Shown: positions 1-8,681, counted from the first letter of the stretch. The stretch: DNA of 64,000 nt from UBA7672 sp965229115 (GCA_965229115.1 CBDDIR010000003.1:806001-870000), one strand, 5' to 3'. The notes: generated by a model from the letters alone, not told the origin. Program-made: numbers and translations.

Positions 1-1
1 T

Positions 2-514
2 ATGCGCAAACTTCTGACGCTTGCAGTTCCGGTTGTCGCCGCAGGCGCGGCTCACGCCGGCACGCTTGAGCTTTCAGTCGAGATCCCCAAGCTCACCGTT
101 TCCGAATATCACCGTCCCTACATCGCCATCTGGATCGAGGACGCGTCGGGCAAAGTCGCTGCCAACCTCAACGTCTGGTACTCGACCAAGCTCGAGAACG
201 ACGAAGGCGAGAAGTGGCTCAAGGACATCCGCCAGTGGTGGCGCCGTACAGGCCGCACGCTTGATCTCCCGATCGACGGCGTCTCCAGCCCCACCAAGCC
301 GCCCGGCAAGAACGTCGTGAAGTTCGACACTGCCGCCGGCCCGATCGCGAAGCTCGCGCCCGGCGACTACAAGATCATCGTCGAAGCCAGCCGCGAAGTC
401 GGCGGCAAGGAACTCGTCGAAATCCCGTTCAAGTGGGCGCCCGGCACGGACGCCACCGGCTCGGCTTCCGGCAAGGAAGAACTCGGCGCCATCTCATTCA
501 AGCTGACGAAGTAA
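2..514 (+). CDS. DUF2271-family periplasmic protein
   Basis: A 170-residue protein starting at the first ATG of the window. Residues 1-20 form a signal peptide (MRKLLTLAVPVV, cleavage near AHA/G). The mature part has alternating hydrophobic strands (LELSVEIPKL, YIAIWIEDASGK, KIIVEASREVGG) as in DUF2271 predicted periplasmic proteins. The gene is followed 25 bases later by a DUF4198 protein and then an ApbE flavinyl transferase. That trio is often found beside PepSY-domain reductases and TonB-dependent receptors, so a role in periplasmic redox or metal handling is inferred from context. The ATG sits at the window edge, so its RBS cannot be seen and a start further upstream is possible. Family assignment rests on length, signal peptide and context. 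Confidence 0.7.
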   Translation: MRKLLTLAVPVVAAGAAHAGTLELSVEIPKLTVSEYHRPYIAIWIEDASGKVAANLNVWYSTKLENDEGEKWLKDIRQWWRRTGRTLDLPIDGVSSPTKPPGKNVVKFDTAAGPIAKLAPGDYKIIVEASREVGGKELVEIPFKWAPGTDATGSASGKEELGAISFKLTK

Positions 515-539
515 CAACCGCATTCTCGGGAGAGACACC

Positions 540-1352
540 ATGAAGACCCTGGCCAAACGCCTTGTCATCGCTGCCGCCGTCGCTTCGCTCGGCGTAGGCG
601 CCGCTCACGCCCACCGCGCCTGGTTCGTGCCGTCGTCCACCGTCGTCTCGGGCGACAACGCCTGGGTCACAGTCGATGGGGCGATCTCGAACAACCTGTT
701 CTTCCCCGATCACCGCCCGATGCAGACCGCATCTATCTCGGTCACGGCGCCGGATGGCAAAGCCGTTCAGATCGCCAACGCCTCGGTTGGTCAGTACCGC
801 ACCACGTTCGACATCAAGCTCGAGCAGAAAGGCACCTACCGCATCGCGCAAGCCGGTGGCGGCTTCAACGCTTCGTGGAAGGAAGGTACGGAAACCAAGC
901 GCTGGCGTGGGTCGCTCGAAGAGTACGCCGCCCAAGGAATCGCCAAGAAGCCGGGCGTTGAACTCACCGCCACCAACCGCCGCGTCGAAACCTTCGTCAC
1001 CAACGGCGCACCGACCGAAGTTAAGGCCACCAACAAGGGTCTCGAACTCGTCGCCGGTCCGACGCACCCGAACGATCTCTATTCGGGTGAGGAAGCCACC
1101 TTTAAGATGCTCGACAACGGCAAGCCCGCCGCGAACGTCGAAGTCGTCGTGATCCTCGGCGCTGACCGCTATCGCGAAGAAGCCGGCGAGCTGAAGCTCA
1201 AGACCGCCGCCGATGGCACGCTGAAGGTGAAGTTCGACAAGCCGGGCATGTACTGGCTTGAAGCTGAAGCCTCCGGCACGACGACTATGGAAGGCAAGCA
1301 ATTGAAATCGCAGTCGACCTACGTCGCTGTGCTGGAAGTCCTGCCGAGCTAA
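540..1352 (+). CDS. DUF4198-family periplasmic protein
   Basis: A 270-residue secreted protein with a signal peptide ending AHA/HRAW. The HRAWFVPSSTVVSGDNAWVTVDGAISN start of the mature protein is typical of DUF4198, where the first mature His is conserved and proposed to bind metal. A C-terminal Ig-like or CNA-B-like region (about residues 175-265, SGEEATFKMLDNGKPAANVEVVVI, YWLEAEASG) follows. GGAGAG lies about 9 bases upstream of the ATG. It is the second gene of the DUF2271-DUF4198-ApbE series. DUF4198 proteins are usually linked to nickel or cobalt or other metal uptake through TonB receptors; that role is inferred here. Confidence 0.8.
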   Translation: MKTLAKRLVIAAAVASLGVGAAHAHRAWFVPSSTVVSGDNAWVTVDGAISNNLFFPDHRPMQTASISVTAPDGKAVQIANASVGQYRTTFDIKLEQKGTYRIAQAGGGFNASWKEGTETKRWRGSLEEYAAQGIAKKPGVELTATNRRVETFVTNGAPTEVKATNKGLELVAGPTHPNDLYSGEEATFKMLDNGKPAANVEVVVILGADRYREEAGELKLKTAADGTLKVKFDKPGMYWLEAEASGTTTMEGKQLKSQSTYVAVLEVLPS

Positions 1353-1355
1353 GTC

Positions 1356-2390
1356 TTGTCCAAATCGGACAACCACACTGAAGAAGCCGGTCCGCCAACA
1401 GCGGGCCGGCTTCTGATTCCGGTGGGCCTCAAGCCCGCCGCCGTCCGCGCCTCCCGCATCGACGCCCCCATCCGCCGCCTCTCCGGCGCAACCATGGGCA
1501 CGGGTTGGTCGCTGTCCTACGCAGCGCACGACAGCGTGGAAAACAGTCGTGTGGTCGCGGCGCTGGAAGACGTGTTCGCACGGGTGATTCAGCAGATGAG
1601 CAATTGGGAGCCAAGCTCCGATCTCTCCAGCTTCAACCGCACACCCGGCTGGCACGATCTCAAACCAGACTTCTTCAAAGTCCTCTCGCGAGCATTGGAA
1701 ATCGCAGCGCTCACAGACGGCGCCTATGATCCAACCCTAGGCGCGAAAGTCGACGCGTTAGGCTTCGGCCCAACCCCAACCACTGCTCATCCCGACGAAA
1801 GTCGGGACCCAAAGCTACACACACAACTCTGGCGGCAAATCCAACTCGACCCAGCCAACCAACGCGCCTTCCAACCCGGCGCAGCCGCCCTCGATCTCTC
1901 CTCCATTGCCAAAGGCTACGCCGTCGATCTCTGCGCCCAGGCCCTGCGCGATCTCGCCATCCCGAGCTTCCTCATGGAAATCGGCGGTGAGTTTGCGGGG
2001 CAGGGCGTAAAGCCGGACGCGCAACCCTGGTGGGTCCAGCTCGAACTCTCCGACATGGCGCCCGCACCCGCCGAGCCGCCGCACACAGACCTCGCGCTGG
2101 TTAATCTCACGGTGGCGACCTCCGGCGATTACATCCGCCGCCGCAATGGCGTGTCACACCTTCTTGATGGCCGCACCGGCCAGCCCGTCAGCAACGCACT
2201 CTCCGGCGTCACCGTCATGCACACGAGCTGTATGGATGCAGATGCATGGGCCACCGCGCTTTTCGCGCTTGGCGAAAAAGACGGTCTCGCGACGGCTGAC
2301 TCACAAGGCCTCGCCGTAATCTTCAGTACACGTACACCCGATGGCGCCCGGTCTTCGCTCAGCGCCCGCGCAAATGAGATGCTGGGCTAA
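1356..2390 (+). CDS. apbE: ApbE-family FAD:protein FMN transferase
   Basis: ApbE enzymes attach FMN from FAD to a Thr in target flavoproteins, using Mg2+. Family motifs are clear: RLSGATMGTGWSLSY (residues 42-56), the ALDLSSIAKGYAVD segment, MEIGGEFAGQG, and the metal-binding C-terminal motif CMDADAWATALFALG. The frame opens at a TTG 3 bases after the previous stop; a GTG at 1422 is the main alternative. Neither start gives a signal peptide or lipobox, although most ApbE proteins act outside the cytoplasm. The protein may therefore act in the cytoplasm, or the start may be wrong. Coupling to the DUF2271 and DUF4198 genes suggests it flavinylates a redox partner encoded upstream of the window. 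Confidence 0.88.
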   Translation: MSKSDNHTEEAGPPTAGRLLIPVGLKPAAVRASRIDAPIRRLSGATMGTGWSLSYAAHDSVENSRVVAALEDVFARVIQQMSNWEPSSDLSSFNRTPGWHDLKPDFFKVLSRALEIAALTDGAYDPTLGAKVDALGFGPTPTTAHPDESRDPKLHTQLWRQIQLDPANQRAFQPGAAALDLSSIAKGYAVDLCAQALRDLAIPSFLMEIGGEFAGQGVKPDAQPWWVQLELSDMAPAPAEPPHTDLALVNLTVATSGDYIRRRNGVSHLLDGRTGQPVSNALSGVTVMHTSCMDADAWATALFALGEKDGLATADSQGLAVIFSTRTPDGARSSLSARANEMLG

Positions 2391-2704
2391 ATTGCCGCGA
2401 CATACTCATGCAGCTTGTCGAGGATCGGCTGCTGCTCCTCCGCGCGATCCTGCATCTGGATGTGCCACTCGCGCTCGCCATCCACGGATACGAAGATCGA
2501 CCGCCCATCGTCATAGGGAAGGAAAGCGGTGCCGATATACGTCCATTCCTCGCCCACCGCGTGAATGGCGCCATCGAAGTCCTTGAACGCCTTCACGACG
2601 CGATAGCGCTTGCCCGGCGTCATGTGGGCGAAGCCGCTTCCGACGCCATGGGCCGTGTAGGTTCCCTTCGGCGCGCCTTCCCCGATCATCGCAGCGATCT
2701 CCAA
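2387..2704 (-). CDS. DUF3601-like small protein
   Basis: A 105-residue soluble protein with no signal peptide or membrane segment. The central part (MTPGKRYRVVKAFKDFDG, AVGEEWTYIGTAFLPYDDG, SIFVSVDG) has the pattern of DUF3601 proteins: a small beta-rich domain with a conserved GExW and FLPYxDG. The C-terminus is a short helix (QPILDKLHEYVA). It is convergent with apbE and overlaps that gene's stop by 4 bases. Function is unknown. The family name is a motif-level call; that the gene is real is supported by the ordered conserved-looking motifs and by codon use. Confidence 0.65.
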   Translation of the reverse strand: MEIAAMIGEGAPKGTYTAHGVGSGFAHMTPGKRYRVVKAFKDFDGAIHAVGEEWTYIGTAFLPYDDGRSIFVSVDGEREWHIQMQDRAEEQQPILDKLHEYVAAI

Positions 2705-2805
2705 TTAGGCGCCGAACTGTGGACTCGTCCCTGACCTAGCGCCAAGGGTGTTCATGCTGTTTCAGCATGTTATTGAGGCAGCCTGTTTTTCGGAGCGCCA
2801 GCCGC

Positions 2806-4281
2806 ATGCAACGTCTGATCTTCATCGGCCTGATCCTAGCCATGATCCTCGGCGTCGCCGTCGGTGCATTCGTCTATGGCGATCCGAATGCGCGTCTGAA
2901 TGCTGCGACACAGCGCGTCGCGCAGTTCGACACCAATAATGACCAGCAGCTCAGCGAGGCTGAATTCAACGCCTCACGTAGCGGCGACACCGATTTCACC
3001 TTCGCCCAGGTCGACAAGAACAAGAACGGCTTCGCCACCGCGCTCGAAATCGAGAAAACCTCGACAAAAAGCCAGACGGACATGGCCAGCTACTTCAAGA
3101 TCCTGTCCGACATCTTCCTGCGTCTTATCAAGATGATCGTCGCCCCGCTGGTGCTGACGACCCTGACAGTCGGCATCGCCCACCTGGGCGGCGGCGCAGC
3201 CGTCGGCCGAATCGGCGCGCGCACCATGGCGTGGTTTGTAACGGCGTCCCTGTGCTCGCTCGGCCTCGGCCTCGTGCTGGTCAACGCCCTGCAACCCGGC
3301 GTGAATTTCCCTGTAACGCTCGATACAGCCGTGGCGGACATCTCCACCGTATCGACAGGCTCATTCTCGTTGGCGGAGTTCATAACCCACGTCTTCCCGA
3401 CCTCCATCGCGGACGCGATGGTAAAGAACGAAATCCTGCAGATCGTCGTGATTGCGCTGTTCTTCGGGGTCGCCCTGCAATCGCTCGGAAACAAGGCCGG
3501 CAAGGTCACCGAGATGATGGAGCAGGTGGCTTTCCTCATGCTCAAAGTCACCGGCTATGTCATGGCCGCAGCCCCCTTCGCGGTCTTCGGCGCCATCGCC
3601 TACACCGTCTCGCTGCAAGGCCTCGGCGTTATCGCCGACTACAGCCGCCTGGTGGGCTCGTTCTTCATCGCGCTCTTCATTCTCTGGGCTGTTCTGGTGC
3701 TCGCGGGCTTCCTGGTTCTCGGCCCCCGCGTCTTCAAACTCCTGTGGGACGTGCGCGCTCCGGGCCTCATCGCCTTCGCGACGGCCAGCTCGGAAGCCGC
3801 TTATCCGCGCCTGCTGGAACAGCTTGAGCGCCACGGCGTCGCCAACCGCGTCGTCTCCTTCGTCCTGCCGCTGGGCTATTCGTTCAACCTCGACGGCTCG
3901 ATGATGTATTGCACCTTCGCGGTCATGTTCATCGCGCAGGCGATGGGCATTCACCTCGATATCGGCCAGCAGATTGGGATGTTGCTGCTCCTGATGGTGA
4001 CGTCGAAGGGAATCGCCGGCGTTCCGCGTGCATCCCTCGTCGTGATCTCGGCGACTCTGCCCGCCATGGGCATGAAACCGGAATGGATCGCCCTCGTGCT
4101 GGCGGTCGATGCATTCATGGACATGGGCCGTACTGCCACGAACGTGATCGGCAACTCGATCGCGTCGGCTGTCATCGCGAAATGGGAAGGTCTGCTGTCC
4201 AACCCGAAAGAAGATACGCCTGCAGTTGAGGCCGTTCTCGGCTCAGGCGAATCCGATGAATCGGCTGCACAAAAAGTATGA
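2806..4281 (+). CDS. SLC1-type dicarboxylate/amino-acid:cation symporter with two EF-hands
   Basis: A 491-residue sodium- or proton-coupled symporter of the DctA/GltP (DAACS) family. Diagnostic motifs are TASSEAAYPRLLEQL, PLGYSFNLDGSMMY, KGIAGVPRASLVVI and DAFMDMGRTATNVIGNS, which correspond to the substrate and cation sites. Between the first membrane helix and the second, at residues 42-53 and 70-81, are two EF-hand loops (DTNNDQQLSEAE and DKNKNGFATALE) with calcium ligands at positions 1, 3, 5 and 12. The family does not normally carry these. I chose the ATG at 2806 because it gives the family's usual hydrophobic N-terminus; an upstream in-frame start at 2767 adds 13 residues. Substrate is probably a C4-dicarboxylate or acidic amino acid. 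Confidence 0.9.
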   Translation: MQRLIFIGLILAMILGVAVGAFVYGDPNARLNAATQRVAQFDTNNDQQLSEAEFNASRSGDTDFTFAQVDKNKNGFATALEIEKTSTKSQTDMASYFKILSDIFLRLIKMIVAPLVLTTLTVGIAHLGGGAAVGRIGARTMAWFVTASLCSLGLGLVLVNALQPGVNFPVTLDTAVADISTVSTGSFSLAEFITHVFPTSIADAMVKNEILQIVVIALFFGVALQSLGNKAGKVTEMMEQVAFLMLKVTGYVMAAAPFAVFGAIAYTVSLQGLGVIADYSRLVGSFFIALFILWAVLVLAGFLVLGPRVFKLLWDVRAPGLIAFATASSEAAYPRLLEQLERHGVANRVVSFVLPLGYSFNLDGSMMYCTFAVMFIAQAMGIHLDIGQQIGMLLLLMVTSKGIAGVPRASLVVISATLPAMGMKPEWIALVLAVDAFMDMGRTATNVIGNSIASAVIAKWEGLLSNPKEDTPAVEAVLGSGESDESAAQKV

Positions 4282-4636
4282 CGCAGTGCAGCGATTCCAA
4301 GTTGTGATCGGTCACTTGGCAGTTTCCAGCATCATCGTGATGCCGGATCGTTCCGTTCACGTTGACACGTGCGTTACCCTCAGGGCATACGCGAAATTCC
4401 AGAGGGTCGCCGGCATCCCCACGGCAGAGCTGCACTGCGAAAAGCGGGCGCTCCCAAAGACCTCGAAAAGTGGTGCCATTCCAGTCGGAATGCGACATTG
4501 CGCACACGTCTGGTCTGCAAAAATCACTGCTGTCAGGCTGGCGCTTGCGGCAAAACAAAGGCATAAATTTCAGGTTCCGCCACCTTAGCCAAGATGCAGG
4601 GGCTGGAACATCTGGGGCGTCGAGAGCGAGAGAGAC
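4282..4636. other. Intergenic region without a convincing gene
   Basis: These 355 bases lie between the symporter stop and the tonB start. Short open frames cross it (for example 4226-4588) but have poor composition, no membrane, signal or domain pattern and overlap the symporter end. The region is noticeably less GC-rich than its neighbours. It probably holds the promoter of the tonB operon; GAGAGAGAC just before 4637 is a plausible RBS. I see no clear -35/-10 pair. Confidence 0.5.
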
Positions 4637-5299
4637 ATGTATTACGCTACAAAGCGGAATAATACGCAGACGCGTCTGATTGGCTTGGGCGTTGTTGTCC
4701 TGGTCAACATTGGCGCTGCGATTGCCGTCATGAACGGTTTTGGCACCACCTTCTTCACGCCTCCGGCTGAGACCGAAGTCGTGATGATCGAAGAGCCGGA
4801 GATCATTGACGAAGAGCCGCCGCCGCCGCCGCCGATCGACGTCGATCTGCCGCCGCCGCCGCCGCAGGTCATCCTTCCGGATTTCGTTTTTGAAACACCG
4901 CCGCCGCAGGAAGCTGCGCTGACGCAGGTTGTGAGCACGCCGAACCCGGCTCCGGCTCCGCCTGTCCAGGCCAAGCCCGCGCCGCCGCCGGCCGTCACCC
5001 TCAAGTCGAAGCCGAAACCCGGCCGTCGCTTTGAGAAGCCGGAATACCCGTCCGCCGCGCTCCGCGCCGGCGAGCAGGGTGAAGTCGTTGTGTCGGTCTG
5101 CGTGGCCGCAGACGGTCGCATGTCCGACGTGAAACTCGTCAAGTCCAGCGGTTCGGCTCGTCTCGACGACGCCACGCTGAAAGGCCTGCCGAGAACGCGC
5201 CTGGATCCGGCCATCGGCACCGACGGCAAACCGATCGCGATGTGCAACCCTCCGTACCAGTTCACGCTGGTGTGGGACCTGCAGGAAGCGAAGAGGTAA
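4637..5299 (+). CDS. tonB: Energy transducer TonB
   Basis: TonB couples the proton-motive force harvested by ExbB-ExbD to outer-membrane receptors. The 220-residue protein has one N-terminal membrane anchor (LIGLGVVVLVNIGAAIAVMN, residues 15-34). An acidic and proline-rich spacer follows (EEPPPPPPIDVDLPPPPPQV, then Pro/Ala/Lys repeats). The C-terminal TonB domain starts about residue 131 (RRFEKPEYPSAALRAGEQGEVVV, VAADGRMSDVKLVKSSG). A GAGAGA sequence precedes the ATG. It heads a cluster with exbB, two exbD genes and a TPR gene, the usual caulobacterial arrangement. The Pro repeats are encoded by CCG-rich triplet tracts. Confidence 0.95.
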   Translation: MYYATKRNNTQTRLIGLGVVVLVNIGAAIAVMNGFGTTFFTPPAETEVVMIEEPEIIDEEPPPPPPIDVDLPPPPPQVILPDFVFETPPPQEAALTQVVSTPNPAPAPPVQAKPAPPPAVTLKSKPKPGRRFEKPEYPSAALRAGEQGEVVVSVCVAADGRMSDVKLVKSSGSARLDDATLKGLPRTRLDPAIGTDGKPIAMCNPPYQFTLVWDLQEAKR

Positions 5300-5452
5300 T
5301 TGCACGCGCCTCGCGCGATGCAGCCCGGCGACCGGTCGGGCGGGGGTAGGGACTCGGTCAAAACTTGGAGCAGTAAGGTCCGGCAGGCGAAGGGATAGCT
5401 TCGACCCGCCGGACTACAGTCTCGGGGAAACCCGAATGAGGAGAAGACGATA

Positions 5453-6343
5453 ATGAAAACGGCGTATCTCGGGGATGGTCGCAAACGGCTCACCCTTTCA
5501 ATCAAAACTATGCTTGCCGCTGTCGCGATGATGTTCGTGCCTGCGGTCGCCATGGCTCAGCCGCCGGCCGAAGCGCCGCCGGCCCTGCCGATGGAAGAGC
5601 CTGCTGCTCCGCCGGCTGTTGAAGCCCCGGCTGCTGCACCGGCTGAAGGTGCTGCTGCTGCTGAAGAAGGTGGTCACGGTGGCGGCGTCGCCAGCGCGTT
5701 CTCGATCACGGCCGTTTGGGAAGAAGGCGACATCGTCGCTAAAGGCACGCTGATCATCATGGTGATCATGTTCGCCGGCTCGATCTACATCGCCGCCACG
5801 AAAGCGGTCGACCAGACGATCCTCTCGAACCAGATGAAGAAAATCCCGGCCTTCTGGGATGCCAACACGCTGGACGAAGGTCTCGACGTTCTCGGTCGCA
5901 AGAACGCTTTCCGCTCGGTTGCTGAAGGCGCCATCGCCCAGGCTAACTCGGCTCAGGCCGGTCTCGGCGCCCGCATCTCGCGCACCGATCGTATGTCGCA
6001 CCAGGTTGGTATCGAGCTGGAGCGCATCAACGGTCGTCTGCAAGGCGGCATGGCCTTCCTCGCTACCGTCGGCGCTATCTGCCCGTTCGTCGGTCTGTTC
6101 GGCACGGTGTGGGGTATCGTTAACGCGCTGATCCGCATCACGGCATCGGGCGACGCCTCGATCGAAGTCGTGGCCGGCCCGGTCGGTGAAGCTCTGATCA
6201 TGACCGCCATCGGTCTTGCTGTCGCCGTTCCGGCGGTTGTGTTCTACAACCTCCTCGGCCGCCGCAACAAAGTGCTCTCGGATGCCGCACGTCACTTCGC
6301 GTACGACGTCGACAAGCTGATGGCTTCGTCGGCGAAAGCCTAA
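5453..6343 (+). CDS. exbB: MotA/TolQ/ExbB proton channel protein
   Basis: A 296-residue inner-membrane subunit of the TonB motor. It has three membrane helices (about residues 100-118, 200-222 and 240-262). The TolQ/ExbB core includes LATVGAICPFVGLFGTVWGIVNA and GPVGEALIMTAIGLAVAVPAVVFYN, the segments that form the proton path with ExbD. The N-terminus is unusual: residues 17-36 look like a cleavable signal peptide (AMAQ cleavage) followed by about 45 Pro/Ala/Glu-rich residues. GGAG precedes the ATG by 9 bases. The 150-base gap after tonB has no gene. Confidence 0.93.
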   Translation: MKTAYLGDGRKRLTLSIKTMLAAVAMMFVPAVAMAQPPAEAPPALPMEEPAAPPAVEAPAAAPAEGAAAAEEGGHGGGVASAFSITAVWEEGDIVAKGTLIIMVIMFAGSIYIAATKAVDQTILSNQMKKIPAFWDANTLDEGLDVLGRKNAFRSVAEGAIAQANSAQAGLGARISRTDRMSHQVGIELERINGRLQGGMAFLATVGAICPFVGLFGTVWGIVNALIRITASGDASIEVVAGPVGEALIMTAIGLAVAVPAVVFYNLLGRRNKVLSDAARHFAYDVDKLMASSAKA

Positions 6344-6367
6344 TCGCTTACTTGAGGAGAGCCAGAC

Positions 6368-6826
6368 ATGGCTGACAGTCAAGAAAGCAGTGTTGGCAGC
6401 GGCGCCATCCAGTTGATCGAGGAAGACGAATCTCCCGTCAATTCCTCGATCAATACGACCCCGCTCGTCGACATCATGCTCGTGCTGCTGATCATCTTCC
6501 TCATCACGGTCCCTGTGGCCGTGGGTGCGGTGGATGTGACGCTCCCCGAAGAACGCAACGTGGTGGTGCAGACCCGCAAGGAGAATATCAACCTTGCGGT
6601 CGCTGCGGACGGTTCAGTCTATTGGAACCTCAGCCAGATCAGCGACGAACAGCTCGCGAACCGGCTTGCAGTTGAGGCGCGCAAGCAGCCCCAACCGGAA
6701 GTCCACATTCGCGGCGACCTTCTGACCGAATACTATCACGTCGGTCGCGTCGTTGAGCTCGCACAGAAGTCCGGCATCCTGAAGATCGGCTTCATCACGA
6801 AAGCGCCCCCGAAAATCGCGCAATAG
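6368..6826 (+). CDS. exbD: ExbD/TolR-family biopolymer transport protein (first copy)
   Basis: A 152-residue single-span protein of the TonB motor. The membrane helix (residues 34-54) carries the essential Asp in NTTPLVDIMLVLLIIF, and a periplasmic domain follows (VTLPEERNVVV, VAADGSVYWN, VHIRGDLLTEYYHVGRVVELAQ). It begins 24 bases after exbB with GAGGAG before the ATG. An extra 25 cytoplasmic residues precede the helix. A second exbD follows, so the motor probably uses a mixed pair, as in other alphaproteobacteria with ExbD1/ExbD2. Confidence 0.95.
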   Translation: MADSQESSVGSGAIQLIEEDESPVNSSINTTPLVDIMLVLLIIFLITVPVAVGAVDVTLPEERNVVVQTRKENINLAVAADGSVYWNLSQISDEQLANRLAVEARKQPQPEVHIRGDLLTEYYHVGRVVELAQKSGILKIGFITKAPPKIAQ

Positions 6827-6854
6827 CGCGAACCGGGCATAGGAGTTAGTTGCT

Positions 6855-7274
6855 ATGGCAATGCAGGTAGGGGCGGCACAGGAAGGCGAACCGCTTTCCG
6901 AAATCAACACCACCCCACTGATCGACGTGATGCTGGTGCTGCTGATCATGATCATCGTGACGCTGCCGCCTCAGCGCCACGCGGTCAAACTGGACACACC
7001 GCTGCCGCCTCCGCCGGATGCGCCGCCGCCGCCGCCAGATCTTCCGGACCCCGTCCGGATCATGGTGGACTTCGACGGCTCCATTCTCTGGAACGGCCAG
7101 GTCGTGAACCGGAACACGCTCGACGCGAACCTCAAGATCGAGGCCGGTCGTGCAGTTCAGCCGGAAATCCACATCGAGCCGCACCGGCTCGCCAAGTACG
7201 GAGTTGTCGCACACGTGATGGCATCCGCGCAGCGTAACCGGTTGACTAAAATGGGTGTGATCGGGGGAACCTGA
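6855..7274 (+). CDS. ExbD/TolR-family biopolymer transport protein (second copy)
   Basis: A 139-residue paralogue of the preceding ExbD. It keeps the helix motif NTTPLIDVMLVLLIMIIV with the Asp. It then has a proline-rich stretch (DTPLPPPPDAPPPPPDLPDP, residues 49-68) between membrane and periplasmic domain, which the first copy lacks. The C-terminal part (IHIEPHRLAKYGVVAHVMASAQ) matches ExbD. AGGAG lies 9 bases before the ATG. The Pro-rich linker could span peptidoglycan or contact TonB; that is inference. Confidence 0.93.
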   Translation: MAMQVGAAQEGEPLSEINTTPLIDVMLVLLIMIIVTLPPQRHAVKLDTPLPPPPDAPPPPPDLPDPVRIMVDFDGSILWNGQVVNRNTLDANLKIEAGRAVQPEIHIEPHRLAKYGVVAHVMASAQRNRLTKMGVIGGT

Positions 7275-7305
7275 TCTCGCCGCATTTGGCTGACTAAAAT
7301 TGCGG

Positions 7306-7335
7306 CGGCGCCTGTCGGAATCCCGGTAGGCGCCG
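7306..7335 (+). terminator. Inverted repeat after exbD2
   Basis: An 8-bp perfect stem (CGGCGCCT at 7306-7313 with AGGCGCCG at 7328-7335) with a 14-base loop. It lies between the second exbD and the TPR gene. There is no U-tract behind it, so it may be a partial terminator or processing site rather than a full stop. Confidence 0.35.
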
Positions 7336-7427
7336 TTCGTCTGCAGCGGTTGCTGCATATTGTGAGTTGAGGCCGGGCAACGGCTGTCTATATCGAAACG
7401 AACGACTATCAGGTGGAGGTCTTTAAG

Positions 7428-8681
7428 ATGCAGACGTTCGGCAAAACCATGCGCAACAGCATGTCGGCCCTCGCGCTCGGCATGGCCGCATTCGGTCTCG
7501 CCAGCGTAACTCTGGTTACGGCTCCGGCAGCGCTCGCACAGAAAGCCACGGCGAAAAAAGAATTCGTCGAGAACTTCAACGCGGCAAACGCCGCGCTCTC
7601 AGCCAAGCGCTACCCCGAGGCGATCAGCAAGGCTGACGCCGCCGCAACCCACGCGGAAGGCGCGCAACAGAAAGCCGCCGTCGAGCAGATCCGCGTTGCT
7701 GCAAACTGCGGCGGAACAAACGCCCAGGCCTGCATCACCGCCATCGAGAAGGGCAAAACCGTCAGCGGCATCCCGGCTGCCGTGCAGCAGAACTGGGACA
7801 AGATGCTCGCCGGCAAGTACGACGCCGCCGGCCAGTCGGCCAAGGCCGCTGCCCAGACTAAAGCGAACATCGACAAATACGGCGGCACGGCCAACGAGCT
7901 GCAGTTCATCGCCCGCAAAGAGCTGGATGCGAAGAACTACGCTGAAGCCGTGAAATACGCCCAGAAGGCTGTCGACGCCAAAGGCGGCGGCACGGCCTAC
8001 AACATCATGCTCAACGCCTACTCGGCCCAGGGCAAGATGGACGACTACTACAAGGTCGTCGAACGCATCGCTCCGGTCATGAAGACGGACAACTACTGGC
8101 GCATGCTCATCGAGCGCACCAAGAAAGAGCCGAAGTTCAAATCGAACGACGCTCTGCTCGACGTCTATCGCGCGCTCGACGCTGCTGGCGTGAAGCTCAA
8201 CGTGACCGAGCAAAAAGAGATGGCCGACATGGCCCTCAACCGCGGCAACGCGATCGAGGCCGAGAAGATCTGGGCCCCGCTCTTCAAGGCCGGCACGCTC
8301 GGCGGCGCTTCGGACAAGGATGCAGAGCGCAACAAGCGTCTCTTCGCTCGCGCGCAGGCCGATGCGAAAGCTGACAAGGCCACCAACCTGGCCAAGTCGG
8401 AAGCTGACGCTGCTGCCAAGACGACCGGCGACCAGTACGCCAGCACCGCAGAATCGTATCTCGGCGCCGGCGACTACGCCAAAGCGATCGACCTCTTCGG
8501 CAAAGCGCTCGCCAAGGGCAACATGGACGCAGGCGCGACCGACCTCGTGAAGGTCCGCCTCGGCATCGCCCAGTTCAAAGGCGGCAAGAAAGCCGACGCC
8601 ACCAAGACCTGGCAGTCGGTCAAGGCTGACAACGGCGCCGCATGGCTCGCCAAGTCCTGGCTCGCAATCGCCAAGGCCTAA
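7428..8681 (+). CDS. Secreted tetratricopeptide-repeat protein of the TonB locus
   Basis: A 417-residue periplasmic protein with a signal peptide (residues 1-37, ending ALA/Q). The mature part consists of alpha-helical TPR-like repeats, for example FNAANAALSAKRYPEAISKADAA, NYAEAVKYAQKAVDAKGG and AESYLGAGDYAKAIDLFGKAL. I chose the ATG at 7428 because TGGAGG lies 8 bases before it; an in-frame GTG at 7413 overlaps that RBS. It lies directly after the tonB-exbB-exbD-exbD genes, and a strong terminator follows. A scaffold role for the TonB system is likely but not proven by sequence. Confidence 0.85.
   Translation: MQTFGKTMRNSMSALALGMAAFGLASVTLVTAPAALAQKATAKKEFVENFNAANAALSAKRYPEAISKADAAATHAEGAQQKAAVEQIRVAANCGGTNAQACITAIEKGKTVSGIPAAVQQNWDKMLAGKYDAAGQSAKAAAQTKANIDKYGGTANELQFIARKELDAKNYAEAVKYAQKAVDAKGGGTAYNIMLNAYSAQGKMDDYYKVVERIAPVMKTDNYWRMLIERTKKEPKFKSNDALLDVYRALDAAGVKLNVTEQKEMADMALNRGNAIEAEKIWAPLFKAGTLGGASDKDAERNKRLFARAQADAKADKATNLAKSEADAAAKTTGDQYASTAESYLGAGDYAKAIDLFGKALAKGNMDAGATDLVKVRLGIAQFKGGKKADATKTWQSVKADNGAAWLAKSWLAIAKA

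Noticed and set aside
4226..4588. 120-codon ORF after the symporter
   Set aside because: Overlaps the symporter end, no RBS, no domain, signal or membrane pattern.
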